From: Gemmatimonadota bacterium
GTDB lineage: Bacteria > Gemmatimonadota > Gemmatimonadetes > Longimicrobiales > Gaopeijiaceae
Reading direction: 5' to 3'
Assembly: GCA_030428885.1 (NCBI GenBank)
Contig: JAUIEJ010000002.1
Location: forward strand, 188,501-252,500
Length of the DNA: 64,000 nt
In this document: positions 28,096 to 38,740 of the stretch, in pieces
How positions within the stretch are numbered: position 1 is the first letter of the stretch
Layout of the letters: each line of letters starts with the position of its first letter
Translations under genes and position numbers: made by a program
The notes under the pieces: generated by a model
Told to the model about the DNA's origin: nothing
The model's input: only the letters and a program-made list of their open reading frames with translations
The model's database searches: none

Positions 28096-28391
28096 GCGCT
28101 CTCGCGCTGTCGGTCGCAACCCAGGACTTCGCCGCCTCTCCCCACGGTCGGCAGGTAGCGGCGTCCGGGCTCACCGATTGGGCCCTGCTCGCCTTGGCCG
28201 TTGTCGCGGTGGCGATCGCATTCCTGCTCTGCCTCCGCTTCTTCCTGCGACCCGGAGAACACGATCCCGCGCACATCAAGCGGGTGATTCTTCGAGACAC
28301 CCTGCGCTCCAGCGGGGAACACCTCCCTTCCACCGACCGGCCTCCTACGGGCCGGCGGAATCTCTTCCTGGTTCTTCGAGAACCGCGATGA
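28092..28391 (+). CDS. small single-TM protein of the oxidase operon (CcoQ/H-like)
   Basis: This 99-residue protein starts at the ATGA overlap with the cytochrome gene. One transmembrane helix (about 29-50) is followed by a basic cytoplasmic tail ending FLVLREPR. The Arg/Pro-rich tail resembles small accessory subunits of cbb3 oxidases, but there is no motif that proves it. Assignment is by position. Confidence 0.7.
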   Translation: MSALALSVATQDFAASPHGRQVAASGLTDWALLALAVVAVAIAFLLCLRFFLRPGEHDPAHIKRVILRDTLRSSGEHLPSTDRPPTGRRNLFLVLREPR

Positions 28392-28412
28392 CCTCGGTCC
28401 CGACCCGCTACC

Positions 28413-28907
28413 GTGATGGCCATCATCACTCCGCCGCGCGTCGAGACGGGCAAGGCGTTTCCGAAGGCCGCGTTCTACCCCTTCGTCGTCGGCACGAGCA
28501 CCGAGGCGTCCCCTGCGCAAGCGATCGAACGGTGGCACCGGCCGCATTACGCCGCCGATCTCGATGTCGGTCTTCGTGAGACCGAGTCACGGATCGGGTT
28601 GTGCCTGTCCGGGGGGCGCGATCCGATCCTGGGTCTGGAGGTCACGGCTCATACCTTCGACGACGCGGTCAACCGCTACCATGCGTTCACGGTCGACGAA
28701 GTATCGGGGACTCCGTACAAGGTGAACATCTTCATGGGCGCGCCGCACTCGGAGCACGAAGCCGAGGGGGGGAGCCTGACGCTACACGATCACGCCATGC
28801 TCGAACGACTCGACGTGGGCGAGGTCGACCCGATTCCGTTCCGCGAGGAGTGGTACCGCGCTGGGATCCAGACCTTCGAGGAACTCGAGCACCTCGGGCG
28901 GTCCTGA
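28413..28907 (+). CDS. hypothetical protein at the end of the oxidase operon
   Basis: Start is GTG 28413 or ATG 28416, giving 163-164 residues. It is a soluble alpha/beta protein with no signal or metal motif; conserved-looking stretches are FYPFVVGTSTEA, GRDPILGLEVTAHTFD and VNIFMGAPHSEHE. I do not recognise it. It begins 21 bases after the small membrane protein and is the last gene before a gap of about 135 bases, in which I see no clear terminator. Confidence 0.7.
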   Translation: MMAIITPPRVETGKAFPKAAFYPFVVGTSTEASPAQAIERWHRPHYAADLDVGLRETESRIGLCLSGGRDPILGLEVTAHTFDDAVNRYHAFTVDEVSGTPYKVNIFMGAPHSEHEAEGGSLTLHDHAMLERLDVGEVDPIPFREEWYRAGIQTFEELEHLGRS

Positions 28908-29042
28908 TCGAGACCACCCGGGATCGCCTTCGCACCTCTGTCGTGCGGGGCGCCCTGTCGTACCTTCACCTCGTGCGGTGATATCCCTCGCTCCACCGCG
29001 GAGTCCCCCTCGGTCACCGCTGGGGACGACCGCTCCACGCCC

Positions 29043-31382
29043 ATGAACGACATGACGATCGCCACGGGTACCGGGGCCTTCTCCCCGGTCGAGGACCACT
29101 TCGTCCGCAAATCGGGCGTCGCAGAGACCACCACCCGGATCCCCTACGTCCTGGTCGACAACTTCCCGGAACTGGGCAAGATCGCCGCCCTGCGGTTCCT
29201 GGAATGGGTCGCGGAGCATCCCGAAGGTGTGGTCAGCCTACCCACCGGAAAGACCCCCGAGCACTTCATCCGGTGGACGCGGTACCTGCTGGAGAACTGG
29301 GACTCCGCAGAGGGCCGGAGGATCCGCGAGGAGCACGGACTCCAGGTCCGTGACAAGCCGGCGCTGAGGGGGCTCCACTTCGTCCAGATCGACGAGTTCT
29401 ACCCCATCCGGTCGTCCCAGTCCAACAGCTTCCACCACTACGTCTCGACGTTCTACATCGACGGGTTCGGACTGGATCCGGAACGGGCCCTCCTCATCAA
29501 CTGCGACGAGATCCCCCTGGCCGGCGGGAAGCACTTCTCGGAGGTGTTCCCCGACAGCACCGTGGACCTGTCGCTCCGGACCCGCTCGGCCCGGACCGCG
29601 AAGGAGCGGGAACAGCAGTCCTCCATCTTCCTCATCGACGACTGGTGCGTGGAGTACGAGCGGAAGATCCGCGCTCTGGGGGGCATCGGGTTCTTCCTCG
29701 GCGGCATCGGCCCCGACGGCCACATCGCCTTCAATACCCGGGGATCGGACCACTTCTCCACCACCCGCCTCACCGAGACGAACTTCGAGACCCAGGCCCA
29801 GGCGGCCGGCGACCTCGGGGGGATCGAGGTGTCGAAGAACCGCCTGGTGATCACCATCGGGCTCGACACCATCACCTTCGACCGGAACGCCGTGGCAGTG
29901 ATCTTCGCCGCCGGGGAGGCCAAGGCGGGAGTGGTGAAGGACGCCCTGGAGTCGGAGCCGTCGGTGTTGTATCCGGCCACCGTGCTCCAGCGTCTGCCCC
30001 GGAGCCGGTTCTACATCACCCGGAGTGCCGGGGCCACGCTGGGCGACAGCATGGAGGCGTACTACCGCAGCGGCCCCTGGACCCACGAAAAGACCGAACG
30101 GGCGGTCATCGACCTCTGTCGCCGGATCGTCACCTACGGACCCAACCTGACCCTGGCCGATCTCGAGTCCGATCCGTACTGCCGCCTGATTCCCGACCTG
30201 TCCCTGGGCACGGTGCGGGCGGTCATGGACTCCATCGAGGCGAAGGTCGAACGGGGCCTCCGGCCGGAAGAGGGGCAGACCTTCTATCACACCGGGCCGC
30301 ACCACGACGACATCCAACTGGGACTCCAGCCTCACATCAATCGCACGCTCCGGGGCACGACGAACCGGTCGTTGTTCTCGGTGCTCACGTCGGGATTCAC
30401 CGCGGTCACCAACGGGTTCATCACCACGACCCTGGCGGCCACCCGCCGGCTCCTGGACGAAGGGCGGATCCAGATGGTGAAGTACCCCGACTTCTTCCAG
30501 TCGGGGTATCGATTCAAGTGGGACAAGGACGTGTACCACTTCCTCATGCACGTGGCCTCCGAGGATCCCGAAGGCCGCGAGCGGGGCCTGTGCCACCGGG
30601 TCGTGCGCGCCATCGTGGACATCTGGGGCGTGGGCAGCACCGAGGAACTCCGGAACACCATCGACGCCATCATCGCCGAGATCGCCGACAGCTACGACGG
30701 GCAGAAGAACCCGCCCCGGATCCAGAAACTGAAGGGCATGGTGCGGGAGTTCGAGGAGGAGCTCGTCTGGGCCCACTCCGGCGTGCAGGTGAAGAACGTG
30801 CGTCACCTACGGCTGGGATTCTACACCGGCGATCTGTTCACCGAGCAGCCGAGCCGAGCCCGGGACGTCACGCCCATTCTGGAGGAGTTCCGCAAGGAGC
30901 AGCCTACGGTCATCAGCCTCGCTCTCGACCCCGAGGGGAGCGGGCCCGACACGCACTACAAGGTCCTCCAGGCCATCGCCGATGCGGTGCGCCTTTGGCG
31001 CGAGGAGACCGACCTGGGCCACCTCCGCATCTGGGGGTACCGCAACGTCTGGTTCCGGTTCGCGCCCAGCGACGCCAACGTGATCGTGCCCGTGAGCCTG
31101 AACGCCATGGACGTGCTCGACAAGTCGTTCAGCGACTGCTACCTGAGCCAGGTCGACGCCTCGTTTCCGAGCTACCAGCACGACGGCAAGTTCAGCACCC
31201 TGGCCAAGCGGATCTGGGTCGAGCAGCTCCAATCGATCCAGTACCTCCTGGGCAAGGAGTACTTCTACACCAACGAAAACCCCCGCATCCGCGCCAGCCA
31301 CGGCCTCATCTACTTCAAGGAGATGAACGTGGACGAGTTCCTCACCCAGGCCCGGGAACTGGAGAAGGCGACGGAGGGGTGA
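29043..31382 (+). CDS. glucosamine-6-phosphate deaminase (NagB)-like protein with C-terminal LmbE/PIG-L-like domain
   Basis: The 779-residue product has an N-terminal NagB/6-phosphogluconolactonase fold (about 30-390) with LPTGKTPE, IDEFYP, GGIGPDGHIAFN and TIGLDTI. The C-terminal half (from about 415) begins TGPHHDDIQLG, a variant of the PIG-L/LmbE zinc motif HPDDxxxG. Long NagB proteins of this architecture occur in Bacteroidota and relatives and are thought to act on amino sugars. Single-domain NagB is about 260 residues. It stands alone here. ATG 29043 is followed in frame by a second Met codon at residue 4. Confidence 0.9.
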   Translation: MNDMTIATGTGAFSPVEDHFVRKSGVAETTTRIPYVLVDNFPELGKIAALRFLEWVAEHPEGVVSLPTGKTPEHFIRWTRYLLENWDSAEGRRIREEHGLQVRDKPALRGLHFVQIDEFYPIRSSQSNSFHHYVSTFYIDGFGLDPERALLINCDEIPLAGGKHFSEVFPDSTVDLSLRTRSARTAKEREQQSSIFLIDDWCVEYERKIRALGGIGFFLGGIGPDGHIAFNTRGSDHFSTTRLTETNFETQAQAAGDLGGIEVSKNRLVITIGLDTITFDRNAVAVIFAAGEAKAGVVKDALESEPSVLYPATVLQRLPRSRFYITRSAGATLGDSMEAYYRSGPWTHEKTERAVIDLCRRIVTYGPNLTLADLESDPYCRLIPDLSLGTVRAVMDSIEAKVERGLRPEEGQTFYHTGPHHDDIQLGLQPHINRTLRGTTNRSLFSVLTSGFTAVTNGFITTTLAATRRLLDEGRIQMVKYPDFFQSGYRFKWDKDVYHFLMHVASEDPEGRERGLCHRVVRAIVDIWGVGSTEELRNTIDAIIAEIADSYDGQKNPPRIQKLKGMVREFEEELVWAHSGVQVKNVRHLRLGFYTGDLFTEQPSRARDVTPILEEFRKEQPTVISLALDPEGSGPDTHYKVLQAIADAVRLWREETDLGHLRIWGYRNVWFRFAPSDANVIVPVSLNAMDVLDKSFSDCYLSQVDASFPSYQHDGKFSTLAKRIWVEQLQSIQYLLGKEYFYTNENPRIRASHGLIYFKEMNVDEFLTQARELEKATEG

Positions 31383-31790
31383 CGCGGCGGGACCCGATGA
31401 GGTGCGGCGGACCGCAGCGCGAGCACGATGTTCGGTTCACCGCCCACGCGACCGTCATCCGTACGTATTGCTCCTATTTCGAACCAAAACGCCGGTTCAC
31501 CGGCGAAACGCCGCCGCCAGCTCGACGTTTCGCTCCCATGCAGGTGGTTTCGGCGAGTTGAACCGCCGGTGGGCGCTGACCCGTACGCTTCGATCGCGGA
31601 TGGGGGGACGGTCTGTGGTGGGACTGGGGGTGGTGGGGGGGGCCGGCGGCGGGAGTACCGCCACGGCGCTGCGCGCCGCGGCGTTCCTTCGGCCGATACG
31701 GTCGGCGCGTTGGTGGTCGGCCCCGAATGGTTCATCTGCACCTCCAGGCCTTCCCCGTCCGCCTCAGGCCGAACCCGCGTCTTGCGTCCT
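31383..31790. other. intergenic stretch without recognised gene
   Basis: About 400 bases after the NagB-like gene hold no frame with convincing protein features and no RNA gene I can identify. G-runs (31612-31650) and short CG-rich inverted repeats (GCCGGTTCACCGGC near 31492) are present. Confidence 0.5.
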
Positions 31791-31915
31791 CTCGCTCCGC
31801 TCGGATCCGCACGCGGGTTCGCCTCCCGCCGCCCGACCGACGAGGGAGTGCCAATGCGAACAGGCCTGACCACCGGGATGGTGATCAGGCCTGTTTGAGT
31901 GGAGGCGGCGGGAGT
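31791..31915. repeat. tmRNA-tail module, copy A
   Basis: This 125-base segment is repeated almost exactly at 32052-32175, with about eight differences. It contains a plus-strand tRNA-like T-arm sequence (31811-31833). It also holds a terminator-like hairpin ACAGGCCTGA/TCAGGCCTGT (31860-31894) and, at its end, the last 15-17 bases of the tmRNA 3' acceptor (GGAGGCGGCGGGAGT in plus orientation). After that point the similarity to tmRNA stops. Confidence 0.85.
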
Positions 31916-32051
31916 GAGCTCCGGTGCGGCTTCGCCGCATCCTCGCTCCCCTCGGCAGGGACGACGACCGAGTTCGTGGTCACACCCGAACGCCTCACCA
32001 CCTCACTGCCCCGGCTCCCTGCCTCGGGTCGAACCACGCGTCAACGGGCCG

Positions 32052-32175
32052 CTCGCTTCGCTCGGATCCGCACGCGGGTTCGCCTCCCGCCGCCCGACCG
32101 ACGAGCGAGTCCCAACGCAAACAGGCCTGACCACCGGGTTGGTGATCAGGCCTGTGCAGTGGAGGCGGCGGGAGT
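32052..32175. repeat. tmRNA-tail module, copy B (contains the true tmRNA 3' end)
   Basis: This second copy runs into the functional tmRNA. A 23-base plus-strand segment at 32072-32094 is, with one mismatch, the inverted copy of the tmRNA T-arm and acceptor at 32164-32186, so the terminator hairpin is flanked by a long inverted repeat. Confidence 0.85.
32121..32155 (-). terminator. hairpin downstream of tmRNA
   Basis: On the minus strand ACAGGCCTGATCACC pairs with the GGTGGTCAGGCCTGT arm (15 bp including one G-U) around a five-base loop. It starts 5 bases after the tmRNA discriminator base. The T-run is weak (TTTGCGTT). A near-identical hairpin in copy A lies at 31860-31894. Confidence 0.65.
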
Positions 32176-32509
32176 CGAACCCGCGTCCGCGAATGGATTC
32201 GTCCGAGCTTCTACGTGCGTAGAGCGCTGTGGATCTCGCTGCGGGCGGCCAGCACACAACCGCACCTCAGCCAGTCGTCTGAAATCTCACCGCCGATGGG
32301 ACGACGCCACCGGCAAGCCAGCCCGACTCATCGTCGTCTACAAGAGCCGCCTCGGGCGGGCAACTCGGGAGACGGGCACGTAAGGGTTACTTACGCAGCC
32401 AGCGCCAGATCAGTGTTGGCAGCTATAAGGTTTTCCGAGGATTATCGAGGTTCGGAACCTCGGCACGCTACTCGACCTTCACCAGACACGTCGAAGCCGT
32501 GACGCCCCC
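32160..32509 (-). ncRNA. ssrA: transfer-messenger RNA (tmRNA)
   Basis: The RNA tags and releases stalled ribosomes with SmpB. The 5' end GGGGGCG (32509-32503) pairs with the 3' CGCCTCC (one G-U pair), followed by the discriminator A at 32160. The T-arm reads GCGGGTTCGACTCCCGC. The CCA end is not encoded. The tag frame (32420-32391) is GCC AAC ACT GAT CTG GCG CTG GCT GCG TAA, giving ANTDLALAA, preceded by a TATAGCT resume context. Length is about 350 bases. The dusB gene lies upstream on the same strand. Confidence 0.96.
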
Positions 32510-32626
32510 AGTGGTGCTTTCAATCAGCGAAGAAAGGTACACGACACCGGCCCGGGAGGTCCATGGGACCGGGCCGTACGGAAGCATCGGCCGCTCCCCG
32601 GGGAGACTCCACCGCACCGTGCGGGG

Positions 32627-33685
32627 TCAGACGCCCACGGTCCGGGGCGCCACCCCGTGGGCCAGGGTGTCGTCGTCCACGGGGCGGTCGGCCCAGCCCC
32701 GTTCCCGGGCCTCGGCGACGTACCGCTCCAGGTGCTCCTCCATCTCTTCCAGGGACTCCACCTGGAACAGTTCCTGCCGAAGCGCCTTCCCGTTGGGGAG
32801 CCCCTTGGTGTACCACCCCAGGTGCTTGCGGAACTCCCGCACGGCCCGGTGCTTCTCGGACTCGAAGGCGATGGCGTTCCGGGCGTGGAGCAGACACACC
32901 TGGAACCGCTCCTCCACGGTGGGCCCGGGGGGCACGACCTGCCCGTCCAGGGCGGCCCGGGCCTGCTTGAAGATCCACGGGTCGCCGTGGCTGCCCCGGG
33001 CGATCATGACGCCGGCGCATCCGGTCTGGTCGCGCATGCGCCGGGCATCGTCGCCCGAGCGCACGTCGCCGTTGCCCACCACCGGGACCTCCAGGGCCTC
33101 CACCACGGCGGCGATCTCGTCCCACCGAGCCTGGCCCGAGTACATGTCGGACCGGGTGCGGGGGTGGAGGGTGACCACCCGGGCTCCGGCGTCCTGGCAC
33201 CGCAGGGCGATGCGCACCGGGTCCCGGGACTCCTGGTCGAAGCCGCTGCGGATCTTGGCCGTGACGGGGAGGGGCGTGGCCCCGTCCACGGCCCGGATGA
33301 TGGACTCCACCAGATCGAGATCCCGGAGGCATCCGCTCCCCCCGTTCCGCTTCACGATCTTCTTCACCGGGCAGCCGAAGTTGATGTCGACGAAGTCCGG
33401 TCCGAACGTCTCGGTGACGAAGGCGGCGGCCTCGCCCATGGCCCCGGGATCTGCGCCGAAGATCTGAACGCCGATGGGGCGCTCCACCTCGTCGAACCGC
33501 AGGTAGTCCAGGGTGCGCTCGTTGCCCCGGACGATGCCCTCGGCGCTGACGAATTCCGACACCACGACGTCGGCCCCGTAGGTCCGGCACAGACGCCGGA
33601 ACGGGGACTCGCTCACCCCGGCCTGGGGGGCGAGGAAGAGGGGGATCGAGTCGCCCTCGAAGACGGAGAGGTATCGGGAATCCAT
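32627..33685 (-). CDS. dusB: tRNA-dihydrouridine synthase (DusB-like)
   Basis: This FMN enzyme reduces uridines in the tRNA D-loop. The 352-residue product shows the TIM-barrel motifs LAPQAGVSESPFR, the Dus signature DINFGCPVKKIVKRNGGSGCLRD with the catalytic Cys (FGCP), VTAKIRSGFD, TLHPRTRSDMYSG and GNGDVRSGDDA. The C-terminal helical domain (about 250-330) binds tRNA. Start ATG 33685. It lies upstream of tmRNA on the same strand with a 117-base gap in which I find no clear terminator. Confidence 0.95.
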   Translation of the reverse strand: MDSRYLSVFEGDSIPLFLAPQAGVSESPFRRLCRTYGADVVVSEFVSAEGIVRGNERTLDYLRFDEVERPIGVQIFGADPGAMGEAAAFVTETFGPDFVDINFGCPVKKIVKRNGGSGCLRDLDLVESIIRAVDGATPLPVTAKIRSGFDQESRDPVRIALRCQDAGARVVTLHPRTRSDMYSGQARWDEIAAVVEALEVPVVGNGDVRSGDDARRMRDQTGCAGVMIARGSHGDPWIFKQARAALDGQVVPPGPTVEERFQVCLLHARNAIAFESEKHRAVREFRKHLGWYTKGLPNGKALRQELFQVESLEEMEEHLERYVAEARERGWADRPVDDDTLAHGVAPRTVGV

Positions 33686-33815
33686 GGGTCGAAGCTATCG
33701 TTGCGCGGCCGGGGGGTGAAGGCACCCGCCGCTCGGGCCATCTTCATGTGGTCCGGGTGTTCCAGTAGACTACGGATTCACTTCCGCAACGAGATCCGGT
33801 TCACCGGAGTTCGAT

Positions 33816-34268
33816 ATGAGACTGAAGGACTTCTTCACCGCCGAGAGCGTGAGCCTGCACCTGGAGTCGTCGTCCAAGGACGACCTGCTCAAGGAACTCG
33901 TGGCCCTCCTGGAACTCGACCCGAAGTCCGAGGCGATCCTCTTCAAGACCCTCAAGCGCCGCGAGAACCTCGGCAGCACGGGCATCGGCAAGGGCATCGC
34001 CATTCCCCACTGCCGGTCTCTGGTGGTGAACCGCCTGCGCCTGGCCTACGGGCGCAAGCCCGAGGGGGTGGATTTCAACGCCATCGACGGGCAGCCGGTC
34101 CACAACCTCTTCCTCATCGTGGCTCCGCCTCTGGAGGTCTCGAACCAGTACCTGCCGGTGCTGGGGAAGATCGCCCAGTTCGCCAAGGACCCCGATGTAC
34201 CGGGTCGCCTGGCCGAGATCGAGGCACCCGAGGAATTCCTCGCCCTGCTGGAAGAGAAGGCGTCCTGA
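33816..34268 (+). CDS. ptsN: PTS IIA protein of the fructose/nitrogen (PtsN) type
   Basis: The 150-residue cytoplasmic protein is a single PTS EIIA-2 domain with phosphorylated His65 in GIAIPHCRS, preceded by ENLGSTGIGKG. No IIB or IIC is attached, so it is more likely regulatory than transport-related. It can be fed by the EI and HPr encoded at 40636-42683. It is transcribed alone, divergent from dusB; TTCATG-N17-TAGACT (about 33749-33777) is a weak possible promoter. Confidence 0.92.
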   Translation: MRLKDFFTAESVSLHLESSSKDDLLKELVALLELDPKSEAILFKTLKRRENLGSTGIGKGIAIPHCRSLVVNRLRLAYGRKPEGVDFNAIDGQPVHNLFLIVAPPLEVSNQYLPVLGKIAQFAKDPDVPGRLAEIEAPEEFLALLEEKAS

Positions 34269-34281
34269 GCGCCTTCCGGCG

Positions 34282-34728
34282 TCACTTGGTGACGAACATC
34301 CGGATGATCTTGGGCGGATAGCCCGCCACGGTGATCTGACACCAGTAGGGACCGGACGCCACCTGACGGCCGGACGAGTCCCGCCCGTCCCAGAAGGCCT
34401 CGTGGGTCCCGGCACGGGTGTACTCGAGATTGACCAGCGGCACGCCCTCGCCCGCGGGATGACGCAGGGCCACGGGCGAAGCCACCGGCTGCTTGAGCAG
34501 GTTGTAGATCCGGATGGTGACCACCACCGGACGCCCGGTATCGAACAACGACTCGGAAAGCACGAAGGGAATCGTGGTTTCCGGGTTGAACGGATTCGGG
34601 TAATTGGGCCTGAGTTCGACGCCCTGCTGACCAGACGACCCGCCGCCCACCTCCTGGGCGGAAGCGGGAAGCACTGCGAAGCCGATCATGGAAAGGAGGA
34701 CGAACGAGACGCGAATGAAGCGCCTCAT
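34282..34728 (-). CDS. secreted protein with FlgD-like Ig sorting domain
   Basis: The 148-residue product has a signal peptide (residues 1-24, ending ASAQ) and then almost only a C-terminal FlgD-like/T9SS-type beta-sandwich: PNYPNPFNPETTIPF, IYNLLKQPV, HEAFWDGRDSSGRQVASGPYWCQI and a basic C-terminus. In larger proteins this domain is a tail; here it stands alone. ATG 34728 is followed by a standard signal, and the frame further upstream is unlikely. It lies tail-to-tail with ptsN. Confidence 0.85.
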   Translation of the reverse strand: MRRFIRVSFVLLSMIGFAVLPASAQEVGGGSSGQQGVELRPNYPNPFNPETTIPFVLSESLFDTGRPVVVTIRIYNLLKQPVASPVALRHPAGEGVPLVNLEYTRAGTHEAFWDGRDSSGRQVASGPYWCQITVAGYPPKIIRMFVTK

Positions 34729-34810
34729 CGCTGCCTCCGCACAGTCCTGCCTGTGCCGTAGCCGTGGATCGAAACGAAACTCCCGTACGGGACGTGCTCG
34801 TGGGGCCGAA

Positions 34811-34841
34811 ACCGGCCTCTCCTCTTGCATAGTAGGCCGGT
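34811..34841 (-). terminator. weak hairpin after selB
   Basis: ACCGGCCT and AGGCCGGT form an 8-bp stem with a long loop, 52 bases after the selB stop, followed by only TTTCGG. It may end the selB transcript or lie in the leader of the secreted protein gene. Confidence 0.3.
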
Positions 34842-34892
34842 GCCGTCCCCAGGGTCAAGCGGCCTGCCGTCCCCTGTGGGACGTATGTCCTA

Positions 34893-36827
<1,935 letters not shown>

Positions 36828-36828
36828 G

Positions 36829-37575
36829 TCAGGCCTCGTCGGGTGGGAGGAGCGCGGCGAGGACCCGGAACGACTCCAGGCTGCGACTCCCCGCCAGATG
36901 ATGGGTGACGAAGTCGCTCAGGAACTGGAGATGGGCCCGGGGCCGCTGCAGGTCGGCGGGCACCGACCCCGCCAGGAACGTCTCGAGCTGGGCCCGGGCA
37001 CCGGGGCCGAGACGGGGTCCCCCCGAAGACTCGGCGCAGCCCGGACAGCGGACCCCTCCCTGCTCGAAGTCGAATCGTCCCATGTCGTCGGCCTTCAGGG
37101 TCGCGCCGCACACGGGGCAGACGTCGAGGGAGGGGTGGTACCCCAGCACGGCGATGAGCTGCCATCCCTCCCGGAGGAGCGCCCCGGGGACCGTGTCCAC
37201 CGCGGCCTCGGCCAGGGCATCGAAGGCTCCGTCCAGAGCGTCGAAGAGCGCATGGGCATCGGCGTCGCCGCCGTGGCGCAACACGAGATCGGCGAGCACC
37301 GATGCCGCCGCCAGGCGAAGGGGATGCCGGCCCAGGCCGCGCCGGCTGCGCTCCACGCCGAACTCCTTGAAGCTGTGGAGGTCCCGGGATTCCTTGTGGT
37401 AGTACGTGAGGCGGCCCCCGGCGAAGGTGTCGAGGCCGCTCCCCTTCCCCGAGCGTACCCCCCGGGCCATGACGCCCACGATTCCCCGGTCCCGGGTGAG
37501 GAACCGGAGCACCCGGCTGGTCTCGCCGTAGGGATGGGCCCGGAGCAGCAGCGCCGCGGTGTGGGTGACCGCCAC
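36829..37575 (-). CDS. recO: DNA repair protein RecO
   Basis: RecO loads RecA at gaps together with RecR. The 248-residue product has the N-terminal OB fold (TAALLLRAHPYGETSRVLRFLTRDRGI) and a helical domain. A zinc site with CPVC (about 156-159) and CPGC (about 179-182) is present. The C-terminal LxFLSDFVTHHL region is typical. The start at 37575 lies 13 bases after the preceding gene; selB follows with a one-base gap. Confidence 0.94.
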   Translation of the reverse strand: MAVTHTAALLLRAHPYGETSRVLRFLTRDRGIVGVMARGVRSGKGSGLDTFAGGRLTYYHKESRDLHSFKEFGVERSRRGLGRHPLRLAAASVLADLVLRHGGDADAHALFDALDGAFDALAEAAVDTVPGALLREGWQLIAVLGYHPSLDVCPVCGATLKADDMGRFDFEQGGVRCPGCAESSGGPRLGPGARAQLETFLAGSVPADLQRPRAHLQFLSDFVTHHLAGSRSLESFRVLAALLPPDEA

Positions 37576-37588
37576 CGATGGCGTCGGG

Positions 37589-38740
37589 TCAGGCCCGAAC
37601 CGAGAGGCGGGCCACCAACTCCGCCCGTCGGGCGGCCAGGGCCGCCCGTTCCGCCGGCTCCAGCGCTTCGCCTTCGAGCCGCTGGTCGAGGCGGGCCACC
37701 TCGAGGAGCAGGCGAGCCCGCTCGTCGCCCCCCTCGTCTCCGGTCGCTGCTTCGGTCCAGGCCTCGGGGTCGGCGGAACCGGCCGTGGCGCCCCCGCCCC
37801 GCCCCACGGCGACGAGGCCCGCCGCCGCCAGGAGGATCGCCAGGACGACGGCCACCCACTCCATGGGAAGCCGAGCCGGGGGGTCGGCCGCCGTGACCCG
37901 GAGTGCGCCGGAGGTCGGGGCCTCGCCGGCGTAGCGCCGGAAGGTCATGCCGGGCTGCAGTTCCACCGTCTCGACGCCGGGAACGCCGTCCACCTCCAGA
38001 TCCGGCGCCGGCTCCCGCACCAGGAATTCCACGACCCGGGTGCCGGGCGCCAGGGGGATCACCAGCCCGTCCAGCGTGTCGACCTCGTAGCGGAGAACGA
38101 ACTGCCGCACCCCCGGCGAGATGGGGCCCGAAAGCACCAGGGCATCGTCTTCGACCTGGGCCGCGTCGGACGACACGTCGCCTCCCCCCACCTGGGGGTT
38201 CCGGAGACCCGCCGGGAGGGGATGGCGCCAGCTGGCGCCCTCGGCCGCGGGGACGTAGGTGCGATCCCCCTCGTGGGCGATCTCGAAGAGGTCGGTCATG
38301 AGCCACCCCGTGGGCCCTTCCTCGGCGATGATGTAGCGGGTGGCCACCGGCAGGGGCGCCCCGCTGGCGGGAGCCGTCAGGGTGTCGTAGGCCTGGATCG
38401 TGTAGAGGCTGTCGAGCTGGATCGCCCGACTCACGGCCCGGCCGAAGTACACGATGCCCAGATGCCGCACGGAGGCGAAGTAGATGTCCCCCTCCTGATC
38501 CTCCCGGGGCACCGAGGGCAGGGCGAACCGGAACCGTCCCTCGGGTCCGGCGGTGACCGTGTCGATCTCTCCCGCTTCGGTAGCCGACACCCGGTGGAGG
38601 ATCACCTCGGCGCCCGGGAATGGGGCACCATTCCGGGTGGCCTGCCCGTCGAGTTCGGGGCGGGCCTCCTCCTGCGCCCCTCCCGCGGCCGGGAGCATGA
38701 GGCCGACGCACAGGAGTCCCAGGATCGAAGGCCGGGTCAT
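37589..38740 (-). CDS. exported protein with carboxypeptidase-regulatory-like domain and C-terminal membrane anchor
   Basis: The 383-residue product has a signal peptide (1-22), then a domain resembling Ig/carboxypeptidase-regulatory folds (GQATRNGAPFPGAEVILHRV, GPEGRFRFALP). One transmembrane helix lies at about 292-311. The C-terminal cytoplasmic part is acidic and helical (RARLLLEVARLDQRLEGEALEPAERAAL), possibly a coiled coil. Function is unknown. ATG 38740 overlaps the stop of the upstream nuclease-family gene (ATGA). Confidence 0.8.
   Translation of the reverse strand: MTRPSILGLLCVGLMLPAAGGAQEEARPELDGQATRNGAPFPGAEVILHRVSATEAGEIDTVTAGPEGRFRFALPSVPREDQEGDIYFASVRHLGIVYFGRAVSRAIQLDSLYTIQAYDTLTAPASGAPLPVATRYIIAEEGPTGWLMTDLFEIAHEGDRTYVPAAEGASWRHPLPAGLRNPQVGGGDVSSDAAQVEDDALVLSGPISPGVRQFVLRYEVDTLDGLVIPLAPGTRVVEFLVREPAPDLEVDGVPGVETVELQPGMTFRRYAGEAPTSGALRVTAADPPARLPMEWVAVVLAILLAAAGLVAVGRGGGATAGSADPEAWTEAATGDEGGDERARLLLEVARLDQRLEGEALEPAERAALAARRAELVARLSVRA

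Noticed and set aside
31811-31833. tRNA gene on the plus strand (T-arm-like GCGGGTTCGCCTCCCGC)
   Set aside because: No D-arm or anticodon arm lies upstream at the right distance, nor for the copy at 32072-32094; these are part of the repeated module.
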